Shown: positions 14,200-22,364 of the stretch, piece by piece
How positions within the stretch are numbered: position 1 is the stretch's first letter
How the letters are laid out: each line of letters begins with the position of its first letter
Source: a virus
Direction: 5' to 3' (one strand)
DNA length: 26,216 nt
IMG/VR virus record: IMGVR_UViG_3300006305_000016
Coordinates: 1-26,216 of that record
Notes under the pieces: generated by a model
What the model saw: only the letters and a program-made list of their open reading frames with translations
What the model was told of the DNA's origin: nothing
Databases searched by the model: none
Program-made: the position numbers and the translations under genes

Positions 14200-14448
14200 T
14201 TACTTTCCTATCGTTAACATTTCTCTTTCAAAGTAATTCATCAATTCTTTGTTTGTTACTTTGTGTTTCTTAGAAACTAAATTAATATTGTTCTCAAAAC
14301 TATTTATAAAATCTGAAGAGTTAGAATCCATTTTATTGAATATTTCATCAACTGCCTTTTTCATTTTAGGAGTCAGTTTTTTATATTCTTTACTTCTTTT
14401 ATGTTCGTCTTTTTCTACTATTTTAGAGTAAAAATTATCAAACCTCAT
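14200..14448 (-). CDS. Prohead core-region small protein (gp68 position)
   Basis: An 82-residue, lysine-rich helical protein (KEYKKLTPKMKKAVDEIFNKM). It sits after gp67 and before gp21, where T4 encodes the core protein gp68, and its ATG overlaps the end of gp67. It is shorter than T4 gp68 (141) and I cannot show direct similarity, so the gp68 role is positional only. Composition fits an internal core or DNA-contact protein. Confidence 0.68.
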   Translation of the reverse strand: MRFDNFYSKIVEKDEHKRSKEYKKLTPKMKKAVDEIFNKMDSNSSDFINSFENNINLVSKKHKVTNKELMNYFEREMLTIGK

Positions 14449-14623
14449 CGTCCCCTACCTCTGGTATATGTGATGTTACCATATCTTTTGCAATAGTCTG
14501 TCTTTCTTTTTCTAAAGTTTCTCCAACTTTATCAGACATAATATTTTTAAAATCAGACTCTGACTCTAAATTGTTACCACTAACTATATTATCAACCATT
14601 GATTTTATTTTTTCCTGGCTCAT
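14438..14623 (-). CDS. 67: Prohead core protein gp67
   Basis: A 61-residue core protein needed for head shape. The chosen start is ATG 14623 (MSQEKIKSMVDNIVSG), because an AAGGAGAT ribosome site lies four bases upstream. The longer frame to 14707 would only extend into the gp20 reading region. The pattern IVSGNNLESESDFKNIMSDK, then ETLEKERQTIAKDMV, matches short gp67 proteins of marine T4-like phages (duplication-prone helical pair, then acidic tail). The first 32 bases overlap the end of the portal gene. Confidence 0.8.
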   Translation of the reverse strand: MSQEKIKSMVDNIVSGNNLESESDFKNIMSDKVGETLEKERQTIAKDMVTSHIPEVGDDEV

Positions 14624-16112
14624 TACCATCTCCTTTTTGTTCAAAGTTATTGTCGCCATCTTCTCCGTTATCGTCACCCTCACTATCCATTTGTTTTTGC
14701 ATCTCACCTATTTCATCATCTGTTAAGTGTAATACATTTTTCTTAACCCACTCTTTAGAGAAATATGTACCAACATAGTTTTCAACTTGTGATAACATTT
14801 CTAATCTCTCTTTAAGTAGTTCTGCATTTTTTAATTCTGTAAAGTTGTTATCTTGTAAGAAATCAAACTGTATATGTTCAGACATTGATTTCCATTCTTC
14901 TTCTGCAATAACACCAGTAAGAATTAATTGTGTTTTAAGTAAATCATTAAAGATTACTGAGAATTTCTTTCTTAACTTACCTACAAATTTAGTAAATTTT
15001 AATTCATCTCTTGTAATCTCTGTTGACCTACCTAACGAAAAGTTTTGTTCTGCTTCTAATCTTGAGATAGGAACATTTAATGAACGATACAACTTTCTTT
15101 GAAAGTATGTAATATCATCTATCTCACCAAGATTTGCACCACCAGGCAGTGTAGTAATCTCTGTACCTCTACCACCTTCTCTTCTTGGTAACCAAAAATC
15201 CTCTAACATAGACATATGATTTCTATCATCACGAATCTCACCAGTAGATGCATCATATACTAGTTTGTTACGATAACGATTCATAACATCTTTTAGATAT
15301 TGTTCTGCTTTTATTTTAGGTAAATTACCTACATCAATATAAAATATTCTTCTTTCTGGAGCTCTTGATATTCTGTATATTACAACAGAGTCTTCAATCA
15401 TTCTTAATTGATTTACTGGTTTGATTGCTTTATTAAGATACGATAATACAGTACCTTTATGCATATCAATAAGACCAGAAGGACAATATGCGATTGAATC
15501 AAATGTTAATTTAACACCAGTAGAAGTATTATTTACTTGATGTCCGTGTTGATTATATATGTAAAACTCTTTAAACTTTTTTACAACATCAACTTGACCT
15601 CTTTTACCAGTTTGTACTTCTCTAACTTTTTTAATTTTTCTAGGGTCTATATAACGAAGTTGTTGAATACCTTTTCTAGGATTTTGTGAATCAATAACTT
15701 TGTGATAGAATATTCTTCCATCAACATACCATCTTCTAAAAATATCGTGTGCTTTATTATTAAAATCTAATAGTTGAAGAATTCTTTCAAACTCTTCTTT
15801 TATTCTTTTTTTAATTGTGGCAGAAACTTGTAAATTATCTAATACAACAGATACACACATATCTCTTTCATCAGATGCGATTGCTTCACTTACGATATCT
15901 TCTATTGCACTATCACACTCTGGTTGTATTGCAATATCTCTATATCTTCGGATTAAATCATCTTCTGTGCGTGAACGACCATCTGTATCTAGAATCGTGG
16001 AATAGAAACCACCACCAGATATATCGTATGTACCATCATCAGTAGCTGGAGGCGTTACTGCCCCCAACTCCTTTTCTTTTCTTTTTATTTCAAAACCAAA
16101 AAACTCAGCCAT
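14592..16112 (-). CDS. 20: Portal vertex protein gp20
   Basis: Dodecameric portal at the special vertex; initiates head assembly and is the docking site for the gp16/gp17 packaging motor. The 506-residue protein (T4 524) has typical blocks: DLIRRYRDIAIQPECDSAIEDIV (52-75), RWYVDGRIFYHKVID, YIDPRKIKKVREVQ, RISRAPERRIFYIDVGNLPK, and the LPGGANLGEIDDI plus YRSLNVPISRLE stretch. The C-terminal 40 residues are acidic and low-complexity (EGDDNGEDGDNN). The start has AAAGGAG upstream and a late promoter. Confidence 0.98.
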   Translation of the reverse strand: MAEFFGFEIKRKEKELGAVTPPATDDGTYDISGGGFYSTILDTDGRSRTEDDLIRRYRDIAIQPECDSAIEDIVSEAIASDERDMCVSVVLDNLQVSATIKKRIKEEFERILQLLDFNNKAHDIFRRWYVDGRIFYHKVIDSQNPRKGIQQLRYIDPRKIKKVREVQTGKRGQVDVVKKFKEFYIYNQHGHQVNNTSTGVKLTFDSIAYCPSGLIDMHKGTVLSYLNKAIKPVNQLRMIEDSVVIYRISRAPERRIFYIDVGNLPKIKAEQYLKDVMNRYRNKLVYDASTGEIRDDRNHMSMLEDFWLPRREGGRGTEITTLPGGANLGEIDDITYFQRKLYRSLNVPISRLEAEQNFSLGRSTEITRDELKFTKFVGKLRKKFSVIFNDLLKTQLILTGVIAEEEWKSMSEHIQFDFLQDNNFTELKNAELLKERLEMLSQVENYVGTYFSKEWVKKNVLHLTDDEIGEMQKQMDSEGDDNGEDGDNNFEQKGDGNEPGKNKING

Positions 16113-16137
16113 TATCTACAACTCCTTTATATTGTTA

Positions 16138-16145
16138 TATTTATA
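16138..16145 (-). promoter_or_regulatory. T4-type late promoter for gp20
   Basis: Exact TATAAATA between the gp19 stop and gp20. Predicted +1 at 16132 leaves a leader of about 19 bases that includes AAAGGAG. Confidence 0.78.
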
Positions 16146-16148
16146 GAG

Positions 16149-16682
16149 TTATAAATTGATGCCTGTGACTCTGAATGTGTCATATCTCCAAGTGATTTCA
16201 AATTGTTCAATAGCATCATTAGTATCATATGCAAGGTCTATTGCACCTAATGTTTGAGGATAACAACCTTCAAGAACATATTGATGAAGAATTGTATCAT
16301 CTCTATCTAATTGTTGAACAATCATATCCACTCTGTAATCAGCTGGGTTGGTTGCACCAGTATTATTAACTAAGTCATTAATACCGTTCATCCATCTTTC
16401 AACTTCTCTACGAATTCCAAAATCTGTATCGTTAAATACAGTTGTTGTCCATACTTCAAAAGTTCTTTCACCAGCAACATAAAGTTGTCTACCTCTGAAT
16501 GGAATTGCAATTTCAGCAAGTGTTTGACCAGGCAAAGATGCTGACCTACACAGAAATGCAAACTGTTCAGTATTGATAGCTGCAGTTACTTGTCCAACTG
16601 GTGGGGGTAAAATTACCCTAAACTGATTGGCACGAGCACCACCACCAGCGAGTCTTGATTTAAAATCGTTAATATTTGCCAT
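16149..16682 (-). CDS. 19: Tail tube protein gp19
   Basis: Stacks into hexameric rings of the inner tail tube. The 177-residue protein (T4 163) has the N-terminal block ANQFRVILPPPVGQV, then FLCRSASLPGQTLAEIAIPFRGRQLYVAGERTFEVW, followed by the tube-fold strands VFNDTDFGIRREVERWMNGIND and C-terminal YDTNDAIEQFEITWRYD. All are typical of gp19. The ATG is four bases after the gp18 stop with a GGAGGG ribosome site, so sheath and tube are made from one message. Confidence 0.97.
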   Translation of the reverse strand: MANINDFKSRLAGGGARANQFRVILPPPVGQVTAAINTEQFAFLCRSASLPGQTLAEIAIPFRGRQLYVAGERTFEVWTTTVFNDTDFGIRREVERWMNGINDLVNNTGATNPADYRVDMIVQQLDRDDTILHQYVLEGCYPQTLGAIDLAYDTNDAIEQFEITWRYDTFRVTGINL

Positions 16683-16686
16683 CTAA

Positions 16687-18699
16687 TTACCCTCCTATCT
16701 CTGTAAACGCAACACCAGTTCGTACAGCGACAAAGTTAAGAGTGATAAAGTTGATAGACCTTGTTGGTTTGACAAAAATGTCTGCAACAAATTCGTTTCT
16801 ATCAATTACTTCACCAGTGTTATTAGATTCATCTGCAACTACTTTAAAGTCAGTAATACCTCTTCGTCCTTGAATCTCTCTCAAGAAAGGTTCTACTAAG
16901 TTTTTAAACTGAGCTCTTGTGAATTCATCATTGAACTCAAATAGTTGGAACTTAGCTGCAGTTGCGATTGCCTTTTCAAGAATAATGAATAGTCTTCTAA
17001 CATTTATTCTGTCAAACGCACTTGGTTTTGCAAGAGCAGTCTTATCACCAAATAACACAGTACCTTGGCCAGGAAATGAGTTGACTGGATTAATTCTTGC
17101 TTTATATAGTGTATCTCTTTGGTCTTTGTTAGGTTCGTATGCAAGTTTAACTGCACCTCTAATTTGACCTCTGGTAAAACCAGCAGGAGAGAAAAACGCA
17201 TCTGCAACAGATTCAGTAAACGCAGTTACACCAGCGATATCACCATTTAATGGTACATAACGATATACATCGTTAAATCTATCATATTGGTATTTGTAAC
17301 CACTATCAAAAACTGCAAATGATGTACTTGGAAGTAAATCAAAAAAGTTCTTGACATTTGTAGTTTGTGTGTTAGAATCTGCAACACCTACAACATCACT
17401 TCTTTCTGGAGAAATAAAGACTAATGCATCTTTTCTTTTTTCCACAATAGTTACTAAGTTTGTTGCAAGAGTTGAAGTTGCTTTTGCAGCCATAATTAGG
17501 TTTACATCAACTGCTTCACCGTCATCAAATCTTGCGTATGAAGTAAGTTGTTCACCGTCTGTAACAGCATAATCGTCTGTTCCATTTGCAAGAGTAGACC
17601 TATCTACATTTTCTACACCAGTTGAAAGTTTGTTGAAAAACTTTGAACCTTGTACTGATAAATCAGATGAAAGAGGTTGACCCCAGTCACCAGATGCATC
17701 AATAGCTGCAGTTGGGTGGTCTCCCCAATATACAAATTTAGAATCTCTGTAAATTACATCTGGATAATAATTTGAATTACCTTGAGGTGTAGTTGCTTCT
17801 GGATGTTTTGATACAAATGCAAATGTTTCTAGTACAGAGTTTAATCTCTCACCAGCAACATCGTTATCAAAACCAGTTTGTCTACCAGATGAATCATATA
17901 CAACTATGTGTATTTCATCATCACCAACACCTCTTGCAGATGCAAATTCAGATGTGCCTGGAGCAGTATCAAATAAATCTGAAAATCTCCAGTATCTTTT
18001 AACATAAGAATCGTCTGCTAAGTCTGCGATTAATCCACTACCAGCAGGGTCATCTAACTGTCTTATTGTAATTGTTTCAGCAGATGTGTCAACTGCCGTA
18101 ATTTCGTATTTTTGTGCTTCGTGTCCAGTTGCAAAAACTGTGCCACCAGCATCTGAATAAAATTCTATAACTTCACCTACTGCAAAATCAGCTGCATCAA
18201 AAGCGTCCATTGTAATTGTTGCTTCAGCTGCACTTGCACTTGCATCGTTAACTTGTTTGTTTGACATTTCTGAAAAGTTGTTTTTATCACAAATGTCTAT
18301 TTTAATTCCGTTTGCGTGTATACCAGCCGTTCTTGCTGACCAAGTACCGTGAGTACCTTGTCCATCTGCAAAAGACTCTTGATAATGCAAAGTGTTTCTG
18401 ATTAAAATACCAGAACCACCAGAAGATGCATTTTTCAATGCGCTTTCAGTTCTTACAACTCTTAGTGAATTTGAATACTGTAAAAAGTTTGCAGCTGTGA
18501 AAAAATACTCAAAATTGTTTGCATTTGGTTTACCAAACACTTCAACGAGTTGTTTTTCGGAACTGATACTTGTTATTTCACTTACAGGCCCTTTTTCAAA
18601 GGGGCCACAAACAGCACCAATAGTTGTAGAAACGGCAGGAACAATATTCGTTAGGTCAACTTCTTTGACTTCTACGCCTGGAGAAACTTGAAATCCCAT
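16687..18699 (-). CDS. 18: Contractile tail sheath protein gp18
   Basis: Forms the contractile sheath. It is 670 residues long (T4 659). The N-terminus QVSPGVEVKEVDLTNIVPAVSTTIGAVCGPFEKGP is diagnostic of gp18. The conserved C-terminal core carries LRGQIRGAVKLAYEPNKDQRDTLYKARINPV-type sequence, FPGQGTVLFGDKTAL, FDRINVRRLFIILEKAI and FVADIFVKPTRSINFITLNFVAVRTG. The central part (about residues 110-370) is the more variable, surface-facing protrusion domain. A late promoter 41 bases upstream and an AAGGAG site fit high late expression. Confidence 0.98.
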   Translation of the reverse strand: MGFQVSPGVEVKEVDLTNIVPAVSTTIGAVCGPFEKGPVSEITSISSEKQLVEVFGKPNANNFEYFFTAANFLQYSNSLRVVRTESALKNASSGGSGILIRNTLHYQESFADGQGTHGTWSARTAGIHANGIKIDICDKNNFSEMSNKQVNDASASAAEATITMDAFDAADFAVGEVIEFYSDAGGTVFATGHEAQKYEITAVDTSAETITIRQLDDPAGSGLIADLADDSYVKRYWRFSDLFDTAPGTSEFASARGVGDDEIHIVVYDSSGRQTGFDNDVAGERLNSVLETFAFVSKHPEATTPQGNSNYYPDVIYRDSKFVYWGDHPTAAIDASGDWGQPLSSDLSVQGSKFFNKLSTGVENVDRSTLANGTDDYAVTDGEQLTSYARFDDGEAVDVNLIMAAKATSTLATNLVTIVEKRKDALVFISPERSDVVGVADSNTQTTNVKNFFDLLPSTSFAVFDSGYKYQYDRFNDVYRYVPLNGDIAGVTAFTESVADAFFSPAGFTRGQIRGAVKLAYEPNKDQRDTLYKARINPVNSFPGQGTVLFGDKTALAKPSAFDRINVRRLFIILEKAIATAAKFQLFEFNDEFTRAQFKNLVEPFLREIQGRRGITDFKVVADESNNTGEVIDRNEFVADIFVKPTRSINFITLNFVAVRTGVAFTEIGG

Positions 18700-18740
18700 A
18701 TTTCTACTCCTTATATAGTTTTATTAATCTACTACAACTA

Positions 18741-18748
18741 TATTTATA
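18741..18748 (-). promoter_or_regulatory. T4-type late promoter for gp18
   Basis: Exact TATAAATA in the gap between gp18 and the plus-strand gene. Predicted +1 at 18735 gives a 35-base leader ending in ATAAGGAG before the ATG. Confidence 0.78.
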
Positions 18749-18790
18749 AAAAATCATTTTTTGTATGTTTGTTTTTATACCAAGTCTAAA

Positions 18791-18798
18791 TATAAATA
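18791..18798 (+). promoter_or_regulatory. Plus-strand TATAAATA overlapping a start codon
   Basis: Exact late box whose last A is the first base of the ATG at 18798. By T4 spacing the +1 (about 18804) would fall inside the gene, so the box may be fortuitous or may serve a shorter product. It faces away from the gp18 promoter 43 bases to the left. Confidence 0.35.
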
Positions 18799-19124
18799 TG
18801 AGTGAACATTATCAAAAATATCGCAATACAATACGAAAAGTTGCACGAAGACATCGTAGACTAAAAGATAAATGGATTAACGAACAGTTAAGAGATAAAT
18901 CTTGTAAATACTGTGGCGAGTCTGAGATAATCGTATTAAAATTTTATCCAGATGATAGAAAAATTCGTGCAGATTCTAAAAAGAAAAGTTTAAAAAAAGA
19001 TACTAGGAAATTGTTATTAGAACAAATAGATAACAATGTTATAGTCTGTCATAATTGTTTTTTAAAAAAAGATAATGATTTAATTGACGAAGATGCATTT
19101 ACCAATTTGTATCATACTTCCTAA
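18798..19124 (+). CDS. Small four-cysteine (degenerate HNH/zinc-ribbon-like) protein, only plus-strand gene
   Basis: A 108-residue very basic protein. CKYC at 36-39 and CHNC at 84-87 would bind one zinc, and their spacing with VIVCHNC resembles HNH endonucleases. The usual catalytic histidines after the first pair are replaced by VLKFYPDD, so nuclease activity is doubtful. The N-terminal 30 residues (TIRKVARRHRRLKDKWINEQ) are strongly positive and suit DNA or RNA binding. Two starts are possible: ATG 18798 (MSEHYQ, used here) or ATG 18765 with 11 more residues; neither has a ribosome site. The gene is convergent with gp17 and its end overlaps the gp17 3' end by 26 bases. It could be a decayed homing endonuclease. 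Confidence 0.72.
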   Translation: MSEHYQKYRNTIRKVARRHRRLKDKWINEQLRDKSCKYCGESEIIVLKFYPDDRKIRADSKKKSLKKDTRKLLLEQIDNNVIVCHNCFLKKDNDLIDEDAFTNLYHTS

Positions 19125-20739
19125 TAACTGGTGTCCATCTTTCACCGTACTCATCAATTTGTGGTATAGGGTCATCAATACCATTGTCTAGGAATCCAAA
19201 TGGTGCAAGGTCTTGTTCTAATTGATTTTGACTTTCTGCAAACAACTTAGCTCTAACATCACTATCAGTAAGTTCTTTAAAGTAAGTTTGTCCAGATAAC
19301 CACGCAAACAATACACAACACATCATTAAATCATCGTGGTGTCCTTCTTCTGCTTGATATGACTGTCCGTGAAGAACAAATGAAGACATCTCTGCAACTA
19401 TATCATAATCTTCTAATATAATCTTATTAGACTCTACCATTGTTTTTAGATTAGAACAACCGATTTTTTTGACTGCTTTAGTTGTTCTCACACCAAGTTG
19501 TGATTTACCACCACTAAATCCACCACCAACTATTTGACCAGCACGACCTCTCATACTCGCCATAATTAGATTATCATACTCTAAATCAAATTGTAATGCG
19601 TTTGCAACTTGGTCACCAATATCATTTACCTCTACTAAAACAAATGCTTGATTATATGCAAGTGCAACATCCTTAATAATATTAGGAAATAACATAGGTT
19701 TTATTTCATTATTTTTATATTTTGCAACCATACGATATGGTAGTTTAGATACATCAACAACTATAAACGCAGATGCATCACCTTGAATACCCCTGGCTAC
19801 ATCTGCAACAATCACATATGTGCGACCCTTTTTAGGTTTTTCATATACATCAAGACCAGCATTAGATGTTAAAGGTGTTCTTAAAGGTATTGTTTTTATT
19901 TTAGATGCACTTATTAATGTATTAGTAGAACCTAAGAACTCACACTCAAATTCTTTTTGAAACTGTGCTTCACTTGTATTTGCAATCGTTTCTTTTTTCC
20001 ATTTCTCATCTCTGCCTGGTACTTCAGACCAATGGACTTCTATCGGTACATAACTATTCTTTTTTGTTTCTGCATCTGTCCATAATTTATAATACATATT
20101 CATACCATTTGGTGTTGATACAATAATCACTTTTGTAGATTGACCAGATGAAATAGTAGGATAAACTGAACTAAAAAACTCTTCTGCAATATTTGTAGGT
20201 ACAAACGCAAACTCATCTAAAAATATCATATTGTATGAACCACCACGAACTGCACTTGATGATGTTGAGGCTGCAACTATGCGTGAACCATTTTCTAATT
20301 CTAAACTACCTTTATTCCACGATAGTATTCCTTGTTGCAACCATTTAGGTAAATGTTCATATGCAAGTTGTAATCTAGATAAAATATCTCTTGCAGTTGC
20401 AGCTTTGTTTGCAAGTATAGCGACATTCATATTTTGATTAAATAAAACATAATGTAATATATACGAAACCATTGTGGTTGTTTTACCAGATTGTCTGGGT
20501 AGTTTACAAATTGTAAAACGATTGTTGTGAAATGTACCAACCATTTCTTTTTGAAAAGGGTACATATCAAATGGTATTAAACCTTTATCTAATGATACAA
20601 TTTTTATATATTTTTCAATAAAATATTGTGGGTCATTCATACATTTTTGAAACTCAAGAATATTTTCTTTTGTAAACTCTTGACTTACAAATGCTTTCTT
20701 TAAATTAGGATTTCCTAGATATTGATTCTCTATGCCCAT
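19099..20739 (-). CDS. 17: Terminase large subunit gp17
   Basis: ATP-driven packaging motor and headful nuclease. The 546-residue protein (T4 610) has Walker A LPRQSGKTT (80-88; T4 has a similar SRQLGKTT), Walker B MIFLDE with D175-E176, and the coupling motif VSTPNG (208-212). The RNase H-like nuclease acids are in VADVARG (D313), VEVNDIGD and the C-terminal HHDDLMM block. No intron, inteins or frameshift is seen. Its ATG GGC ATA overlaps the TGG GCA TAG end of the upstream fibre gene. It is separated from gp16 by two fibre genes, unlike T4 where 16 and 17 adjoin. Confidence 0.97.
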   Translation of the reverse strand: MGIENQYLGNPNLKKAFVSQEFTKENILEFQKCMNDPQYFIEKYIKIVSLDKGLIPFDMYPFQKEMVGTFHNNRFTICKLPRQSGKTTTMVSYILHYVLFNQNMNVAILANKAATARDILSRLQLAYEHLPKWLQQGILSWNKGSLELENGSRIVAASTSSSAVRGGSYNMIFLDEFAFVPTNIAEEFFSSVYPTISSGQSTKVIIVSTPNGMNMYYKLWTDAETKKNSYVPIEVHWSEVPGRDEKWKKETIANTSEAQFQKEFECEFLGSTNTLISASKIKTIPLRTPLTSNAGLDVYEKPKKGRTYVIVADVARGIQGDASAFIVVDVSKLPYRMVAKYKNNEIKPMLFPNIIKDVALAYNQAFVLVEVNDIGDQVANALQFDLEYDNLIMASMRGRAGQIVGGGFSGGKSQLGVRTTKAVKKIGCSNLKTMVESNKIILEDYDIVAEMSSFVLHGQSYQAEEGHHDDLMMCCVLFAWLSGQTYFKELTDSDVRAKLFAESQNQLEQDLAPFGFLDNGIDDPIPQIDEYGERWTPVIRKYDTNW

Positions 20740-22364
20740 TGTAAAGACACACCATGTATTTTATTCGCACCAGTTAAAGAAGAACCCACTATTTTCCATC
20801 TTAATTGAACTTGAGGACTTGCACTACCAGTCAAAGGTGTGCTACCAGAAAAGATTTTAATACCAGAACTTCCTGCTTGGAATCCTTCGTCTGTAAGAGT
20901 AACTGCGTTAAATGTGGTATTATCTCTCGTTACTGATGCGTTTATATCTGTATTTAAATCGTCTGGTATTTCTGCAAAAACTACAAGTCTTGCTTTACTA
21001 GGTGTTGAACTTGCAGTAAATGTATCAGATATTAGTGTCATAGATGTATTATTATTTAAGAATCGTGATGTTGCAACAACAACTCTGCCGTCTGCTCCAT
21101 CGCCACCTTCTGATACAGCACCACCTCCACCACCACCGCCAGTATTGGCAACAGCATTTTTACTGCCTATCTCACCGCCAGAAATTCCACCTTCATCTCC
21201 TTCTCCACCTTCGCCTGCACCAGTAGGGTAAGAATACCCAGCACCACCTCCACCAGCGAAAGCTACAGCAGTAGAACCATCTAAAATGTTATAATCTAAT
21301 GCTTCACCACCACTTGTGCCTGCACCAAAACCTTGTGGATTTGGCCAATTAAAGTTTGCACTTCCAGCACCACCACCACCTAAACCATAAACTTGTGGGC
21401 CTGCACTAGGATTACCAAAACTACCAACTTGTTCTGAACCTTCAGCAGAAAAAGTTGGTGGAGAGTTTGGATAGGGTGTCCCCTCAAAATCAGACAATCC
21501 AGTAACTGGATGATTTGTAGATTGTGTTCCAGTTCCACCAGTATGTGTGAGTGTATATTGATTTGACAAACCACCACCAGAACCGCCTGGTCTTTGAGAA
21601 CCACTTGTGTAACCAGCACCACCACCGCCTTCACCTATGATATTTACACTCGGTGAATAAACAAATGTTGTATCACCTCCGTCATCAGCTACGCCTGGGC
21701 CAGGATAACCTTTTCCTTCACCACCCTCTCCTATTGTAACAGAATAAGTTCCACCAGCAGTAACTGGTAAATTATTTAAATAAATTAATCCTCCAGCACC
21801 ACCAGCACCAGCAGAATAAGATGGGTGTCCATCACCACCACCACCTCCACCACCGACTACTAATAAATTAATTGCAGTTGTTGTTGCTGGTGCAGTATAT
21901 GTGCCTGGACTTGTAAAATCAGAAACTATGTATGGACTGCCTGGATATGTGCCTGATTGTTGATTAGAATAAAAATCTGATGATGCATCATATAATGCAT
22001 TTGTATTTTCTGCCGTATCTATACCATCTTCACTATTAAATTCATCAACGACACCATCAATTAAATTAAATATTGTTAAACCTTCTTGCACTGCCATTTT
22101 AAAACCGAGAAGTCCTACATTAAAAATTGCCTCATCTATACCTTGTACATTTATCGTACCACCACTACCATTTGCTTGAACAAATTGAGATGAAGGAACA
22201 CTACTTAAATCTAATTTAGTTGCTGATATGTTTGCACTTGGTGATATATCATCATTTGTAATAGCTGCATTTATTTTTGATGAATCAACTGATGTACCAC
22301 TAGTCTTACTAGAAGTAATTACATTATCATTAAGATTTTGATTTTCTAATTTTGTTATGCCCAT
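20730..22364 (-). CDS. Glycine-rich tail-fibre/adhesin-type protein B
   Basis: A 544-residue fibre-like protein between the terminase genes. Residues 1-80 hold S/D-rich repeats (VDSSKINAAITNDDISPSAN), as in T4-like fibre attachment regions. Residues 81-132 are a conserved neck, 133-440 a poly-glycine segment (GGGGGGG runs starting near LLVVGGGGGGG), and 441-544 a conserved beta-rich tail ending LQWA. Poly-glycine helices of this kind form receptor-binding tips in S16-type phage adhesins and in Gly_rich tail proteins. Neck and tail are shared with the neighbouring protein A, while the middle differs. The role in host recognition is inferred. Confidence 0.82.
   Translation of the reverse strand: MGITKLENQNLNDNVITSSKTSGTSVDSSKINAAITNDDISPSANISATKLDLSSVPSSQFVQANGSGGTINVQGIDEAIFNVGLLGFKMAVQEGLTIFNLIDGVVDEFNSEDGIDTAENTNALYDASSDFYSNQQSGTYPGSPYIVSDFTSPGTYTAPATTTAINLLVVGGGGGGGDGHPSYSAGAGGAGGLIYLNNLPVTAGGTYSVTIGEGGEGKGYPGPGVADDGGDTTFVYSPSVNIIGEGGGGAGYTSGSQRPGGSGGGLSNQYTLTHTGGTGTQSTNHPVTGLSDFEGTPYPNSPPTFSAEGSEQVGSFGNPSAGPQVYGLGGGGAGSANFNWPNPQGFGAGTSGGEALDYNILDGSTAVAFAGGGGAGYSYPTGAGEGGEGDEGGISGGEIGSKNAVANTGGGGGGGAVSEGGDGADGRVVVATSRFLNNNTSMTLISDTFTASSTPSKARLVVFAEIPDDLNTDINASVTRDNTTFNAVTLTDEGFQAGSSGIKIFSGSTPLTGSASPQVQLRWKIVGSSLTGANKIHGVSLQWA
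20733..21044 (-). repeat. Duplicated fibre C-terminal domain, copy B
   Basis: Encodes the conserved tail of protein B from SMTLISDTF to LQWA. Long identical runs at DNA level with copy A (22358-22666). The repeat extends through the stop codon and into the start codon of the next gene. Confidence 0.88.
21969..22124 (-). repeat. Duplicated fibre neck domain, copy B
   Basis: Residues 81-132 of protein B, from FNVGLLGFKM to SSDFY. It starts at exactly the same residue number as copy A at 23789-23944. Confidence 0.85.

Noticed and set aside
14624-14707. Longer start for gp67
   Set aside because: The extra codons lie within the gp20 coding region with no ribosome site, while ATG 14623 has AAGGAGAT at good spacing.
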